Positions 16,970 through 25,815 of a stretch of DNA of 64,000 nt are shown here, piece by piece. Origin of the DNA: Bacillus sp. T33-2 (GTDB lineage: Bacteria; Bacillota; Bacilli; Bacillales; Cytobacillaceae); assembly GCF_002860205.1 (NCBI RefSeq), contig NZ_PGVB01000008.1, positions 1-64,000 on the forward strand. The letters are read 5' to 3'. Below the pieces are notes generated by a model. The model had not been told where the DNA came from and searched no databases. It saw nothing but the letters and a program-made list of their open reading frames with translations. Numbering within the stretch: position 1 is the stretch's first letter; each line of letters begins with the position of its first letter. A program made the position numbers and the translations under genes.

Positions 16970-17704
16970 ACTAATTTCCTCCTCAATTGCGGTACCTGCT
17001 TCCCGTTCCATGCTTGAACGCACTTCAAGAGGTACCCTGTAATTTTTTGCGAATTCGACAGCTCTCGGATGCAATACCCCGGCCCCAAGATTGGCAAGCT
17101 CCAGCATTTCATCATATGAAACACTCAGCAGCTTCCTCGCTTCCTTAACATAGCGGGGGTCCGTTGTAAATACACCTGTCACATCAGTATAAATATCACA
17201 TTTATGTGCTCCAAGCGCCGCGGCAAGAGCAACAGCAGTTGTATCGGAACCCCCCCTGCCTAGGGTCGCTATTTCTCCCGATTCGGTAATGCCCTGGAAG
17301 CCTGCGACGACTACGATTTTTCCATCCTGGACATCCTGTTTGATCTTTTCAGTATCAATTCTTAAAATCCTTGCGTTTCCATGAACAGGCTCGGTAACAA
17401 TCCCTGCCTGCCAGCCAGTATATGATACCGCCTCATGCCCTTTTTCCGACAGGGCCATGGTCAAAAGGGCTATTGTTACCTGTTCCCCGGTTGAAAGCAG
17501 CATATCCATTTCCCGCCTGGAGGGAGAAGAGCTGATTTCACTGGCCATGCTGACCAGCTGGTCTGTTGTTTTCCCCATTGCTGACACCACGACGACAACA
17601 TCATTGCCCTTTTGTTTTTCCTCGATTGCCCTTGCTGCCACATTTAATATTTTTTCTGGGCTCCCGACTGAAGTTCCGCCAAATTTTTGTACAATCAATC
17701 CCAT
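16475..17704 (-). CDS. lysC: Aspartokinase II (lysine-regulated), alpha subunit
   Basis: Phosphorylates aspartate, the first step to lysine, diaminopimelate, threonine and methionine. The 409-residue alpha chain has the kinase domain with VQKFGGTSVGS at 5-15, GRGGSDTTA near 149-157 and TDVTGVFTTDPR near 173-184. Two ACT domains follow from about residue 260. In B. subtilis the enzyme is an alpha2beta2 tetramer whose beta chain is made from an internal start; that start is visible here (see separate entry). Expression is controlled by the lysine riboswitch upstream. Monocistronic, convergent with yslB. Confidence 0.97.
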   Translation of the reverse strand: MGLIVQKFGGTSVGSPEKILNVAARAIEEKQKGNDVVVVVSAMGKTTDQLVSMASEISSSPSRREMDMLLSTGEQVTIALLTMALSEKGHEAVSYTGWQAGIVTEPVHGNARILRIDTEKIKQDVQDGKIVVVAGFQGITESGEIATLGRGGSDTTAVALAAALGAHKCDIYTDVTGVFTTDPRYVKEARKLLSVSYDEMLELANLGAGVLHPRAVEFAKNYRVPLEVRSSMEREAGTAIEEEISVEQNLIVRGVAFEDEITRVTVHGLANSLTGLSTIFKTLAQNHINVDIIIQSRTEAGNANISFSIKSTDLKDTLKVLKTYKELLKYESIEFESDLAKVSIVGSGMISNPGVAAKMFEVLADNDIQVKMVSTSEIKISTVVEAVKMVKAVEALHKAFELAGAPVNS

Positions 17705-17756
17705 TATTCTATCCTCCTGTAGTTCCTTCCGATGCTGTCCTGTGCTTTTTTAGCAT

Positions 17757-17789
17757 AAAAAAAAGCAATGAGAGGCCGTCCCATTGCTG
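17757..17789 (-). terminator. Intrinsic terminator of the lysine riboswitch
   Basis: AGCAATGGGACGG-CCTCTCATTGCT forms the stem on the minus strand, followed by TTTTTTTT. It is the expression platform of the L-box: lysine binding should favour it. Confidence 0.9.
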
Positions 17790-17999
17790 TGTATTGCGTA
17801 ACAAACAACATACGCTTGCACAGTGAGATAGCGCTCCAGGACATACATCCTGACAATCCTGAGTTTATTCAACACAGGACCAGCCGGAAAAGAAATGAGC
17901 CTCTTCCAGCTTCGGCGAACTTTCCTTTCAGAGCCTTTCACAGAATCCCATCCTTCTCCAGGCTCCTACTGATAAAGTCCGCACCTCTACCTTCACTTT
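17790..17999 (-). ncRNA. Lysine riboswitch (L-box) controlling lysC
   Basis: The minus-strand leader contains the L-box signatures AGGTAGAGGTGC (near 17980-17993), GATGGGATTCTGTGAAA, AAAGTTCGCCGAAGC and GGAGCGCTATCTC, in the same order as the B. subtilis lysC leader. It is followed by the terminator at 17757-17789. It lies between a sigma-A promoter (18036-18065) and lysC. Transcription attenuation by lysine is the known mechanism for this family. Confidence 0.96.
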
Positions 18000-18035
18000 A
18001 ATGCTATAAAGTGATAGTTTATGAAATTTTTGTTT

Positions 18036-18065
18036 ATTATAGCACACCTATTTAAAAACTGACAA
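18036..18065 (-). promoter_or_regulatory. Sigma-A promoter of lysC and its riboswitch
   Basis: Minus strand TTGTCA - 18 bp - TATAAT. The -35 hexamer ends 2 bp from the uvrC stop codon, so the promoter occupies the immediate 3' end of uvrC. No terminator for uvrC is seen before it. Confidence 0.8.
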
Positions 18066-18067
18066 CG

Positions 18068-19840
18068 TTATTCTGCGAGTTTTTTCTGCAGCTCTTCCGC
18101 CACGTTTGACGGAAGCCCGGAAGCAATCAGCTCTTCAAGGCTTGCTTCCTTCATTTTTTTTACGGAACCAAACCGTTTCAGGAGCATTTTTTTCCTTTTC
18201 TCTCCGATGCCGGCAATGTCATCCAGGATTGACTGAAATGCGCTTTTCCCCCTGATTTGGCGGTGGAAAGTGATCGCAAAGCGGTGCACCTCGTCCTGGA
18301 TCCTCTGCAATAAATAAAATTCCTGGCTGTTCCGGGGCAACGCAATGATCTCCAATGGATCCCCGTAAAGAAGCTGGGACGTCCGGTGTTTTTCATCCTT
18401 TACCAGGCCGGATATCGGGATATCCAGACCAAGTTCGTTTTCCAGCACATCCCTGACTGCTTCAACATGTCCTTTTCCTCCGTCAATGATGATGAGGTCG
18501 GGAATGGGCAGGTTTTCTTTCAATACTCTCGAATACCGCCTCCTGACAACTTCCCTCATCGATTCATAATCATCGGGCCCCTTTACAGACTTTATCTTGT
18601 ACTTGCGGTATTCTTTTTTCTCCGGCTTCCCATCAATAAACACAACCATTGCCGAAACAGGGTCAGTGCCCTGGATATTCGAATTGTCAAAAGCCTCAAT
18701 CCTCCGGGGTATATAAATTCCCATCTTCTCCCCCAGATTCTCTACGGCCCTGATTGTCCGCTCTTCATCCTTTTCAATCAGGGAGAACTTTTCCATCAGG
18801 GCTATGCTGGCATTATTAATGGCAAGCTTAACGAGATCCTTCTTCTGGCCGCGCTGAGGCTTAAGCACCTTTACACCCAGAAGCTCAGCAGCCAGGCCGG
18901 TATCTACCGGGTCAGGGACAAGAATTTCCTTTGGCTTGAAGTGCCCGGGCCTCGAATAGAACTGCCCGAGGAAGGTGAGGATTTCTTCTTCCGGTTCATT
19001 GTGGATCGGAAACATGGACACATCGCGTTCAATCAGTTTTCCCTGGCGGATGAAGAAAACCTGGACGCACATCCAGCCCTTGTCAACGGAATAGCCAAAC
19101 ACGTCCCTGTCCGTAAAATCGGTCGTTGTCATCTTTTGCTTTTCCATTGTAGCCTCAATATGCGCGATCCTGTCCCGGAACTCCTTGGCCCGTTCAAAAT
19201 CCAACTCTTCTGCGGCAGCTGTCATTTTTTCGGTCAGGTCTTTCTTAATGTCTTTAAAGCCCCCGTTTAAAAACCTGGTGATTTCGTCTGTCATTTTTTT
19301 ATACTCCTGCGTGGACACATCATTCACGCATGGAGCGAGGCATTGTCCGAGATGGTAATACAGGCAGACCCGGTCAGGCAGCGTAACGCATTTTCGGAGC
19401 GGATAAATCCTGTCGAGCAGTTTTTTTGTCTCATTGGCAGCCTGAACATTCGGATAGGGCCCAAAATATTTGCCGCTGTCCTTCTTTACTTTTCGCGTGA
19501 TGATTAACCGGGGATGACGCTCGGCTGTCAGCTTGATGAACGGATAGCTTTTGTCATCCTTAAGCATTACATTGTATTTTGGATCATATTTTTTGATCAG
19601 GTTCATTTCGAGCACCAAAGCCTCGATATCAGAGGAAGTGACAATATATTCAAAGTCTTCGATTTCAGAAACGAGCCGGAGCGTCTTGCCGTCATGGGAA
19701 CCTGTGAAATACGAACGAACCCTATTTTTCAATACTTTCGCTTTTCCTACGTAAATGATGGTACCTTGGCGGTCCTTCATTAAATAGCAGCCTGGCTGGT
19801 CCGGCAGGAGCATCAATTTATTCTTTATCGTATCATTCAT
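18068..19840 (-). CDS. uvrC: Excinuclease ABC subunit C
   Basis: Makes the dual incision in nucleotide excision repair after UvrAB damage recognition. The 590-residue protein has the GIY-YIG nuclease at the N-terminus ([18 protein letters not shown]) for the 3' cut. A UVR/UvrB-binding motif lies near residues 195-235, then the RNase H-like domain ([26 protein letters not shown]) for the 5' cut, and C-terminal helix-hairpin-helix repeats ([14 protein letters not shown]). The ATG at 19840 lies at proper distance from AAAGGGGG; a GTG three codons upstream is too close to it. Confidence 0.97.
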   Translation of the reverse strand: MNDTIKNKLMLLPDQPGCYLMKDRQGTIIYVGKAKVLKNRVRSYFTGSHDGKTLRLVSEIEDFEYIVTSSDIEALVLEMNLIKKYDPKYNVMLKDDKSYPFIKLTAERHPRLIITRKVKKDSGKYFGPYPNVQAANETKKLLDRIYPLRKCVTLPDRVCLYYHLGQCLAPCVNDVSTQEYKKMTDEITRFLNGGFKDIKKDLTEKMTAAAEELDFERAKEFRDRIAHIEATMEKQKMTTTDFTDRDVFGYSVDKGWMCVQVFFIRQGKLIERDVSMFPIHNEPEEEILTFLGQFYSRPGHFKPKEILVPDPVDTGLAAELLGVKVLKPQRGQKKDLVKLAINNASIALMEKFSLIEKDEERTIRAVENLGEKMGIYIPRRIEAFDNSNIQGTDPVSAMVVFIDGKPEKKEYRKYKIKSVKGPDDYESMREVVRRRYSRVLKENLPIPDLIIIDGGKGHVEAVRDVLENELGLDIPISGLVKDEKHRTSQLLYGDPLEIIALPRNSQEFYLLQRIQDEVHRFAITFHRQIRGKSAFQSILDDIAGIGEKRKKMLLKRFGSVKKMKEASLEELIASGLPSNVAEELQKKLAE

Positions 19841-19888
19841 CCTGGCCACCCCCTTTATAGAAACGTTTTATTATACCATTTAATCGAA

Positions 19889-19925
19889 AAAAAATCCCGC
19901 CTTCATAGTTGAAGTGTGGGATTTT
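19889..19925 (-). terminator. Terminator after trxA
   Basis: AAATCCC...ACTTCA-ACTA-TGAAG...GGGATTT stem on the minus strand followed by TTTTT, between trxA and uvrC. Confidence 0.75.
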
Positions 19926-19969
19926 TCCAATTGTTCATTAAAATGGATTAAGAATGGTGGCAACGCCTA

Positions 19970-20284
19970 TTAAACGTGCTTCGAAAGCAGCCCGGAAAGA
20001 GCGTCTTTTGGCTGGAAACCAATCACTTTATCCACCACTTCGCCGTCCTTCAGGACAAGAAGTGTAGGGATGCTCATGATGCCAAATTTAGCGGCAGTTT
20101 CCTGATTTTCGTCAACATCAACTTTAACGATTTTCACTTTATCTCCAATTTCAGAATCCAATTCTTCCAGAACAGGCGCAATCATTTTACAAGGGCCGCA
20201 CCATGGTGCCCAGAAATCGACAAGGACAACTCCAGAACCTGTTTCTGTACCGAAAGATTGGTCAGTAGCGTGTGAAATAGCCAT
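19970..20284 (-). CDS. trxA: Thioredoxin
   Basis: 104-residue thiol-disulfide reductant, essential in B. subtilis, reduced by TrxB. It has active site W28-C-G-P-C32 in [12 protein letters not shown], cis-Pro in [11 protein letters not shown] and the C-terminal glycine-containing helix. ATG with AGGAGG at ideal spacing. It is flanked by its own extended -10 promoter (20325-20333) and a terminator, so probably monocistronic, consistent with separate stress control in the genus. Confidence 0.98.
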   Translation of the reverse strand: MAISHATDQSFGTETGSGVVLVDFWAPWCGPCKMIAPVLEELDSEIGDKVKIVKVDVDENQETAAKFGIMSIPTLLVLKDGEVVDKVIGFQPKDALSGLLSKHV

Positions 20285-20324
20285 TATATAAGCCTCCTAA
20301 TAATAAATCTAAATTGCTAACGAC

Positions 20325-20333
20325 AGTATATCA
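20325..20333 (-). promoter_or_regulatory. Extended -10 promoter of trxA
   Basis: Minus strand TGATATACT (TGn-TATACT) about 41 bp upstream of the trxA start, with a weak -35 (TTAGCT) 18 bp away. Confidence 0.5.
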
Positions 20334-20422
20334 CCGTTTGTAATTTGAAGCTAACGATTTGTTTCGCGCTCCAATTACACATCTTCTTACATATTTATTC
20401 CCATTGGAGTAAAAGTTGAGAC

Positions 20423-20447
20423 AAAAAAAGGGCGAATCCGCCCTTTT
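20423..20447 (-). terminator. Terminator of the fadR-fadB-etfB-etfA operon
   Basis: GGGCG-GATT-CGCCC stem flanked by A and T runs (AAAGGGCG / CGCCCTTTTTTT on the minus strand), just after the etfA stop. Confidence 0.85.
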
Positions 20448-20460
20448 ATAAAACGAACAC

Positions 20461-21438
20461 TTATGAGTGAACCTTGAGCTTTTTAAATTCTTCAGTCAGC
20501 AACGGGACGACTTCAAACAGGTCCCCGACGATTCCATAATCAGCCACTTTGAAAATGTTTGCTTCCGGGTCTTTATTGATGGCCACAATTACCTTGGAAT
20601 TGGACATACCAGCGAGGTGCTGGATCGCTCCGGAGATCCCGCATGCAATGTAAAGGTCCGGCGTGACAACTTTTCCTGTCTGGCCAATTTGCAGCGAGTA
20701 GTCGCAATAATCAGCATCACAGGCTCCGCGTGATGCCCCGACAGCACCTCCAAGCACGTTTGCCAGTTCCTTCAAAGGCTCAAACCCGTCAGCGCTTTTC
20801 ACGCCGCGGCCGCCGGCCACAACCACTTTTGCCTCTGAAAGGTCGACACCTTCAGTTGCCTTGCGGACAACATCCTTGATCACGGTACGTAAATCTTTGA
20901 TTTCTGCTGATAAAGTCGATACATCTCCAGACCGGCTTTCATCCTTTTGAAGTGGTGTAATGTTATTTGGCCGGACAGTTGCAAAAATCAAACCATCAGT
21001 GACTACTTTTTTCTCAAAAGCCTTCCCGGAGTAAATCGGACGGGTGAATACGAGGTTGCCGCCTGCTTCCTCGACTCCGGTTGCATCCGAGATCAAACCA
21101 GAATTAAGTTTGCTTGCAATTTTCGGTGCCAAATCTTTTCCTAAAGCTGTATGTCCAAAAATAAGTCCTTCAGGGTTTTCCTCGCCGACAACAGCCATAA
21201 GCGCCTGTGAAAAACCATCCGGTGTATATTGTGAAAGTCTTGCGTCTTCCACGGCAACTACGCGGTCGGCTCCGTATTGAATAAGCTCCTGGCCGAATGA
21301 GCTTACTGAATCACCTATTAAAACGCCGACAACCTCGCCACCCTCGGCAACCGTCTTAGCAGCGGCTATTGCTTCAAAAGATACATTTCTTAGCGAACCG
21401 TCACGAACTTCCCCTAATACCAATACTTTTCTAGCCAT
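20461..21438 (-). CDS. etfA: Electron transfer flavoprotein, alpha subunit
   Basis: 325-residue FAD-binding subunit of ETF, which accepts electrons from acyl-CoA dehydrogenases during beta-oxidation and passes them to the respiratory chain. The C-terminal FAD domain is clear: [17 protein letters not shown] near 205-222, [36 protein letters not shown] and the [19 protein letters not shown] ending. Strong AGGAGG site. Thirty-nine bases after etfB and last in the fatty-acid degradation operon. Confidence 0.97.
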   Translation of the reverse strand: MARKVLVLGEVRDGSLRNVSFEAIAAAKTVAEGGEVVGVLIGDSVSSFGQELIQYGADRVVAVEDARLSQYTPDGFSQALMAVVGEENPEGLIFGHTALGKDLAPKIASKLNSGLISDATGVEEAGGNLVFTRPIYSGKAFEKKVVTDGLIFATVRPNNITPLQKDESRSGDVSTLSAEIKDLRTVIKDVVRKATEGVDLSEAKVVVAGGRGVKSADGFEPLKELANVLGGAVGASRGACDADYCDYSLQIGQTGKVVTPDLYIACGISGAIQHLAGMSNSKVIVAINKDPEANIFKVADYGIVGDLFEVVPLLTEEFKKLKVHS

Positions 21439-21477
21439 ATGATTCCCTCCTGCGTTAATATTCTCGCCTATCCCTTA

Positions 21478-22251
21478 TCAGACTACCTTCGCTTCGGTAT
21501 GAAGCAGGTTCACAAGCTCTTTGACCTGGTCTGGCAGGTCGCCTGAAAGCACCTTTCCCGCTTCTTTCTTTGGAGGCAGGTAGATTTCGATCGTTTTTGT
21601 CTTCGCTTCCACGTCATCCTCTTCAAGATCCAGGTCATCAAGCTCAATTTCATCCAGCGGCTTCTTCTTGGCCTTCATGATCCCTGGCAAAGACGGGTAA
21701 CGCGGCTCGTTCAGCCCCTGCTGGGCTGTGACAAGGAGCGGGAGGCTTGTTTCAATTACCTCTGCATCCCCTTCAACATCCCGGGTCACAGTTACGGTTT
21801 GACCGTTAATTTCAAGCTTTGTGATTGTTGTTACATATGGAATTCCAAGCTGGTCTGCAACCCTTGGGCCCACCTGTCCGGAACCTCCGTCAATCGCAAC
21901 ATTGCCTGCAATGATCAGGTCAGCCTCTTTATCCTTCAAGTACTCAGCAAGAATTTTCGCAGTGGTGAATTGATCACCATAATCGAGGTCATCCTCTGTA
22001 TTGATCAGGACAGCTTTATCTGCTCCCATTGCCAGTGCAGTGCGAAGCTGTTTTTCGGTCTCTTCGTTTCCTACGGAAATGACGGTGACTTCTCCGCCCT
22101 GGGCGTCGCGGACCTGGATTGCTTCCTCGATCGCGTACTCGTCATAAGGGTTGATAATAAACTCTGCACCATCTTCGTTGATGGCGCCATTGGCAATCGT
22201 GATTTTTTCTTCCGTATCAAAAGTCCTTTTCATCAAAACGTAAATGTTCAT
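21478..22251 (-). CDS. etfB: Electron transfer flavoprotein, beta subunit
   Basis: 257-residue beta subunit of ETF, forming a heterodimer with EtfA and binding AMP. It shows MNIYVLMKRTFDTEEKI at the start and NPYDEYAIEEA near 37. The GPRVADQLGIPYVTTI motif lies near residue 130, and the ETF-beta signature region VTRDVEGDAEVIETSLPLLVTAQQGLNEPRYPSL follows it. The ATG at 22251 after AGGAGGG gives the B. subtilis length; the frame is open further upstream, into repeat DNA. A 244-bp gap separates it from fadB. Confidence 0.96.
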   Translation of the reverse strand: MNIYVLMKRTFDTEEKITIANGAINEDGAEFIINPYDEYAIEEAIQVRDAQGGEVTVISVGNEETEKQLRTALAMGADKAVLINTEDDLDYGDQFTTAKILAEYLKDKEADLIIAGNVAIDGGSGQVGPRVADQLGIPYVTTITKLEINGQTVTVTRDVEGDAEVIETSLPLLVTAQQGLNEPRYPSLPGIMKAKKKPLDEIELDDLDLEEDDVEAKTKTIEIYLPPKKEAGKVLSGDLPDQVKELVNLLHTEAKVV

Positions 22252-22267
22252 GGTTTCCCTCCTAAAT

Positions 22268-22417
22268 AGAAATGCGGAAGCGCCTTGGATAAGCGGAACG
22301 TCGACTAAAAACGTCACGTCCTGTGGAAACGTCGACGTCAGTACATCCTGAGCAAGTCTGACAGGCGTAAGGCGAAAGCCGCCGACTTACGACCCGGGGC
22401 TAGGCGCTGCAGTTGGA
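22268..22417. repeat. Intergenic repeat-like element inside the fatty-acid operon
   Basis: About 150 bp bounded by inverted ends GGAAGCGCCT (near 22273) and AGGCGCTGCA (near 22402). Its interior is GC-rich and hyphenated: AACGTCGAC...GTCGACGTC, GGCGTAAGGCGAAAGCCGCC. No coding frame. Its composition differs from flanking genes, and similar sequences occur dispersed in Bacillaceae genomes as I recall. It is best read as a small non-autonomous or BCR-like repeat lying between fadB and etfB. Confidence 0.6.
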
Positions 22418-22495
22418 CAATTTACCAGTCAATCTAAACATTTCACCAGTTCTAAAGATTGAAAATATTCATTGTAAAAAAATTTTGCGTGCCGG

Positions 22496-23269
22496 TTATC
22501 TTCCCTTGAAATCCGGATCTCTTTTTTCAAGGAATGCTGAGATTCCTTCCTGGCCATCTTCTGAGGCAAACACTTCCCCGAACAGTTCGGCCTCCCGCTT
22601 CACCCCGCTGTAATAGCTGTCAGTTTTCGTGAATTTAAGCAGATAGAGCGCAGCTTTGACGGAAACGGGACTCTTTTTGGCAATCTTTCTGGCTATATTG
22701 TAGGCGTTTTCAAGAAGCTGTTCTTCAGGGTACGCATGGTTGGCCAGGCCGTATTGTACCGCATCAAGGCCGGTAATCGGCTCGCTGGTTAACATCATCT
22801 CGGCTGCCCTTGCTGCGCCAACATATCTTGGAAGCCTCTGGGTTCCGGCAAATCCGGGTATCAATCCAAGCTGAAGCTCAGGAAGGCCGAGTTTTGCATT
22901 TTCACTTACCAGACGGAAGTGGCAGGACATCGCAAGCTCCAGTCCGCCTCCAAGCGCTGCTCCGTGGATTGCTGCGATGACTGGCTTTGGAAAGGTTTCA
23001 ATCCGCTCAAAGAGTTCCTGCCCGTATTCGGCCAGCTTTGTGAATTCGCCCCCGGACTTTACTGTCGTGAACTCCTTGATGTCTGCCCCAGCGGAAAAAA
23101 ATCTACCTTCACCATGGAGCAGCACGATCCTGATATCGCTGTTCGATTCAATCTCATCCAGAATGGCCGAAAGCTCCTTCAACAGGGCTGAGCTAAGGGC
23201 ATTTGCCGGAGGCCGTGCAATAGTGATTGCTGCTATCTTGTCTTCCGCGGACCATTTTAAATGCTCCAC
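22496..23269 (-). CDS. fadB: Enoyl-CoA hydratase (crotonase family)
   Basis: 257-residue crotonase-fold enzyme for hydration of trans-2-enoyl-CoA in beta-oxidation (YsiB/FadB in B. subtilis). The oxyanion-hole segments are GRFFSAGADIKEF near 58-70 and HGAALGGGLELAMSCH near 103-118. The second catalytic glutamate is in LGLPELQLGLIPGFAGTQRL near 130. Start GTG at 23269 with GGGGGATATTA upstream. It is 18 bp after fadR and cotranscribed with it; the next gene etfB lies beyond a repeat element. Single-domain: no 3-hydroxyacyl-CoA dehydrogenase part. Confidence 0.95.
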   Translation of the reverse strand: MEHLKWSAEDKIAAITIARPPANALSSALLKELSAILDEIESNSDIRIVLLHGEGRFFSAGADIKEFTTVKSGGEFTKLAEYGQELFERIETFPKPVIAAIHGAALGGGLELAMSCHFRLVSENAKLGLPELQLGLIPGFAGTQRLPRYVGAARAAEMMLTSEPITGLDAVQYGLANHAYPEEQLLENAYNIARKIAKKSPVSVKAALYLLKFTKTDSYYSGVKREAELFGEVFASEDGQEGISAFLEKRDPDFKGR

Positions 23270-23287
23270 TAATATCCCCCCATCTGT

Positions 23288-23893
23288 TTACAGAACCGGA
23301 CGGTCTTGCATTCGGTAACCACAGCCGTTGATAAGGAGCTGATGTACCGGCTTGGCAAGGGCTGGCAGTTTATATTTCTGGTCGTTCATCACCCATGTCG
23401 TGATTGTTTCATCAATCGTCCCAAAAATCATCTGCCTCGCCAGGCGAACATCAAGCGAGCTTGAAAATTCACCTGCATCAATACCCTCAATGACAATCTT
23501 GTCGATCACCTTCAAGTAGCCTTTCAGCACCTCATTGATCTTCAGCCTCAGGTCCTTGTTTGACTGCCTGAGTTCGAGCTGGGTTACAATTCCAAGGTGC
23601 CGGTCCTGTGAAAGCATTTTAAAATGTTTTTCTACCAACATTAATAACTTCTCTGTTGCTGTCTCTTTTCCTGCAATGCCTTCCTCGATATTTTGAACGA
23701 ATGAACCCATTTTTTCGCGAAAGAGGGAGATCAGAATATCTTCTTTGTTTTTAAAATACAAATAGATGGTTCCGTCAGCGACACCGGCCTGTTTGGCAAT
23801 CTTTGAGACCTGTGCCTGGTGGTACCCGTTTTCGGCAATCACAACTACGGCGGCATCAATGATCTGCCGGTATTTAGGTTTGTTTTTTTTCAA
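23288..23893 (-). CDS. fadR: TetR-family fatty-acid degradation regulator FadR (YsiA)
   Basis: 201-residue TetR-family repressor; in B. subtilis it represses fad genes and is released by long-chain acyl-CoA. The N-terminal HTH is IIDAAVVVIAENGYHQAQVSKIAKQAGVADGTIYLYFKNKEDIL (residues ~11-55), with the ligand-binding helical domain after it. Start TTG at 23893 behind GGGAGGGGGGAG. A perfect FadR operator lies about 100 bp upstream (23991-24008), overlapping its own likely transcription start, so it is predicted to autoregulate and to control fadB-etfB-etfA. Confidence 0.95.
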   Translation of the reverse strand: MKKNKPKYRQIIDAAVVVIAENGYHQAQVSKIAKQAGVADGTIYLYFKNKEDILISLFREKMGSFVQNIEEGIAGKETATEKLLMLVEKHFKMLSQDRHLGIVTQLELRQSNKDLRLKINEVLKGYLKVIDKIVIEGIDAGEFSSSLDVRLARQMIFGTIDETITTWVMNDQKYKLPALAKPVHQLLINGCGYRMQDRPVL

Positions 23894-23990
23894 TTCTCTC
23901 CCCCCTCCCAGGAAAACGATTAAATGAACAGCAATCAGCTTTGCGGCAGACTTCTATGCATTCTCTTTCCAAACAAATTAAACGTTAAAA

Positions 23991-24008
23991 TGAATGAATA
24001 GTCATTCA
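23991..24008. promoter_or_regulatory. FadR operator
   Basis: TGAATGAATAGTCATTCA: an exact match to the Bacillus FadR consensus TGAATGA-N4-TCATTCA. It begins 7 bp downstream of the -10 box at 24016-24021, so bound repressor would cover the start site. Confidence 0.92.
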
Positions 24009-24015
24009 TATTTTT

Positions 24016-24044
24016 ATATTAGTCATCCCGTCCTTTTCTGTCAA
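24016..24044 (-). promoter_or_regulatory. Sigma-A promoter of fadR-fadB-etfB-etfA
   Basis: Minus strand TTGACA - 17 bp - TAATAT, immediately upstream of the FadR operator. It lies between lcfA and fadR. Confidence 0.8.
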
Positions 24045-24084
24045 GAAAAAGTCGATCACGATCACATACCTGGGACATGCCTTC

Positions 24085-24120
24085 AATTGCAAAAAGAAAA
24101 GAGGCTTGCGCCAATCAAGC
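24085..24120 (-). terminator. Possible terminator after lcfA
   Basis: A short GCTTG/CAAGC stem on the minus strand, overlapping the lcfA stop codon, followed by CTCTTTTCTTTTT. It would separate lcfA from fadR. Confidence 0.5.
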
Positions 24121-25815
24121 TCGTTTTTGCTCTTCCTCGAGATTTTTCTGTTTTTCCTCGTCGACAAGTGCTCTCCGCAGAATTTTACCGACTGCCGTTT
24201 TAGGGAGCTCACTCCTGAATTCATAATGCCTCGGCACTTTATAGGCTGCCAGGTGTTTTCGGGCATATTCGTTCATTTCAGCTTCCGTCACTTCGCTGCC
24301 TTCCTTCAGTACAATATATGCCTTTACTGTTTCTCCACGGTAAGGATCCGGAATTCCGGCAACAACGACCTCCTGGACTGCAGGATGCTCATAAAGCACT
24401 TCTTCGATCTCACGCGGATAAATATTGAAGCCCCCCGCTATGATCATATCTTTTTTCCGGTCGACAATGTAAAAGTAGCCTTCCTCATCCATGTAGCCGA
24501 GATCGCCAGTCATCAGCCAACCGTCCTTCAACACCTGGGCAGTTTCCTCCGGACGGTTCCAATAGCCTTTCATAACCTGTGGTCCGCGGACTCCAATTTC
24601 TCCGATTTCACCCGGCGGCAGCGGTTCTCCAGTTTCCATTGAAAAAATGGCCGCATCCGTGTCAGGCCAGGGAACTCCGATGCTTCCCGCCACCCGCTTT
24701 TTGTCCCACAGGAAATTTGCATGTGTTACGGGGGAGGTTTCAGTCAGTCCGTAGCCTTCTACCAGCTTGCCACCTGTCAGTTCTTCAAATCTTTGCTGGA
24801 TTTCGACAGGAAGCGGGGCCGAGCCGCTGATGCATGAATCGATCGACGAAAGGTCGTACTTCTGAAGGTCCGGGTGGTTCAGCAAGCCGATATATATTGT
24901 TGGTGCCCCGGGAAATAACGTCGGGCGCTGTTTTTGAATCGTTTTTAACGTTGTTTCTGGATCGAATTTAGGAAGCAGGACCATTTTTTGCCCTTCCATG
25001 ACTGAAAGGATGAGGACTGTTGTCATGCCATACACATGGAAAAATGGCAGGATCCCGAGGACAACTTCTTCGCCCCGCTTGCACCTATACATCCACGCCT
25101 GGCACATTGCCGCGTTGGCAACGAGGTTTTTATGGGTCAGCATGACACCCTTTGGAAACCCTGTCGTGCCCCCGGTGTACTGGAGAAGGGCGAGGTCTTC
25201 TTCAAAATTGAATTCATGCTCTGCCGGCTCCCGCACTGGCTGCTTCAATATTTCGGTCAGTAAATGGTTGTTGCCTTCGTGCTTGACATTGACAATGATA
25301 CCATACTGTTTTTTCTGGATGAAAGGGTATATAAGATTTTTCGGAAAAGGAAGGAAATCTTTGATAGCGGTTACAATAATGTGCTGCAAATCCGTCTGGC
25401 CCTTAATTTTGGACACCCGGGGAAATAATAAATCCATCGTTATGATTGCTTTTGCACCGGAATCCTTCATCTGGTACTCAAGCTCTCGTTCCATGTACAG
25501 AGGATTGGTTTGAACAACAATGCCTCCAGCCATTAAAATGCCATAGTAGCTGATTACAGATTGCGGGCAATTCGGGAGCATGATGGCCACCCGGTCCCCT
25601 TTATTAATGCCAAGCGACTGCAAATAAACGGCAACCTTTAGCGAAGCTTCATACAACTCTTTGTAGGTTACTTCTTTCCCCATAAAATGTATGGCACATT
25701 TATTTGGGAATTCACGGACTGCCTCCCTTAAATACTCCTGCACCGGTCCCTCTTTATAGTCCAGAGTTCCTGGAATTTCAGGAGGATACTGCTTTAGCCA
25801 CGGCTTAATCTCCAT
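24115..25815 (-). CDS. lcfA: Long-chain fatty-acid-CoA ligase
   Basis: 566-residue adenylate-forming enzyme activating long-chain fatty acids with ATP and CoA for beta-oxidation. The AMP-binding P-loop YTGGTTGFPKGVMLTH lies near 215-230 and VEGYGLTETSP near 355. TGDLGYMDEEGYFYIVDRKKDMIIAGGFNIYP lies near 440-470, and the catalytic lysine is in PKTAVGKILRR near the C-terminus. ATG with AAAGGAGG. Its own sigma-A promoter is at 25867-25895. In B. subtilis lcfA heads one operon with fadR-fadB-etfBA; here a second promoter and FadR site follow it. Confidence 0.97.
   Translation of the reverse strand: MEIKPWLKQYPPEIPGTLDYKEGPVQEYLREAVREFPNKCAIHFMGKEVTYKELYEASLKVAVYLQSLGINKGDRVAIMLPNCPQSVISYYGILMAGGIVVQTNPLYMERELEYQMKDSGAKAIITMDLLFPRVSKIKGQTDLQHIIVTAIKDFLPFPKNLIYPFIQKKQYGIIVNVKHEGNNHLLTEILKQPVREPAEHEFNFEEDLALLQYTGGTTGFPKGVMLTHKNLVANAAMCQAWMYRCKRGEEVVLGILPFFHVYGMTTVLILSVMEGQKMVLLPKFDPETTLKTIQKQRPTLFPGAPTIYIGLLNHPDLQKYDLSSIDSCISGSAPLPVEIQQRFEELTGGKLVEGYGLTETSPVTHANFLWDKKRVAGSIGVPWPDTDAAIFSMETGEPLPPGEIGEIGVRGPQVMKGYWNRPEETAQVLKDGWLMTGDLGYMDEEGYFYIVDRKKDMIIAGGFNIYPREIEEVLYEHPAVQEVVVAGIPDPYRGETVKAYIVLKEGSEVTEAEMNEYARKHLAAYKVPRHYEFRSELPKTAVGKILRRALVDEEKQKNLEEEQKRA

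Noticed and set aside
18386-19270. 294-codon open frame on the plus strand inside uvrC
   Set aside because: It is the complement of a strongly conserved uvrC reading frame, has no ribosome site and no recognisable protein motif.
22252-22317. N-terminal extension of etfB
   Set aside because: The open frame continues upstream into repeat DNA, but the conserved N-terminus and AGGAGGG place the start at 22251.
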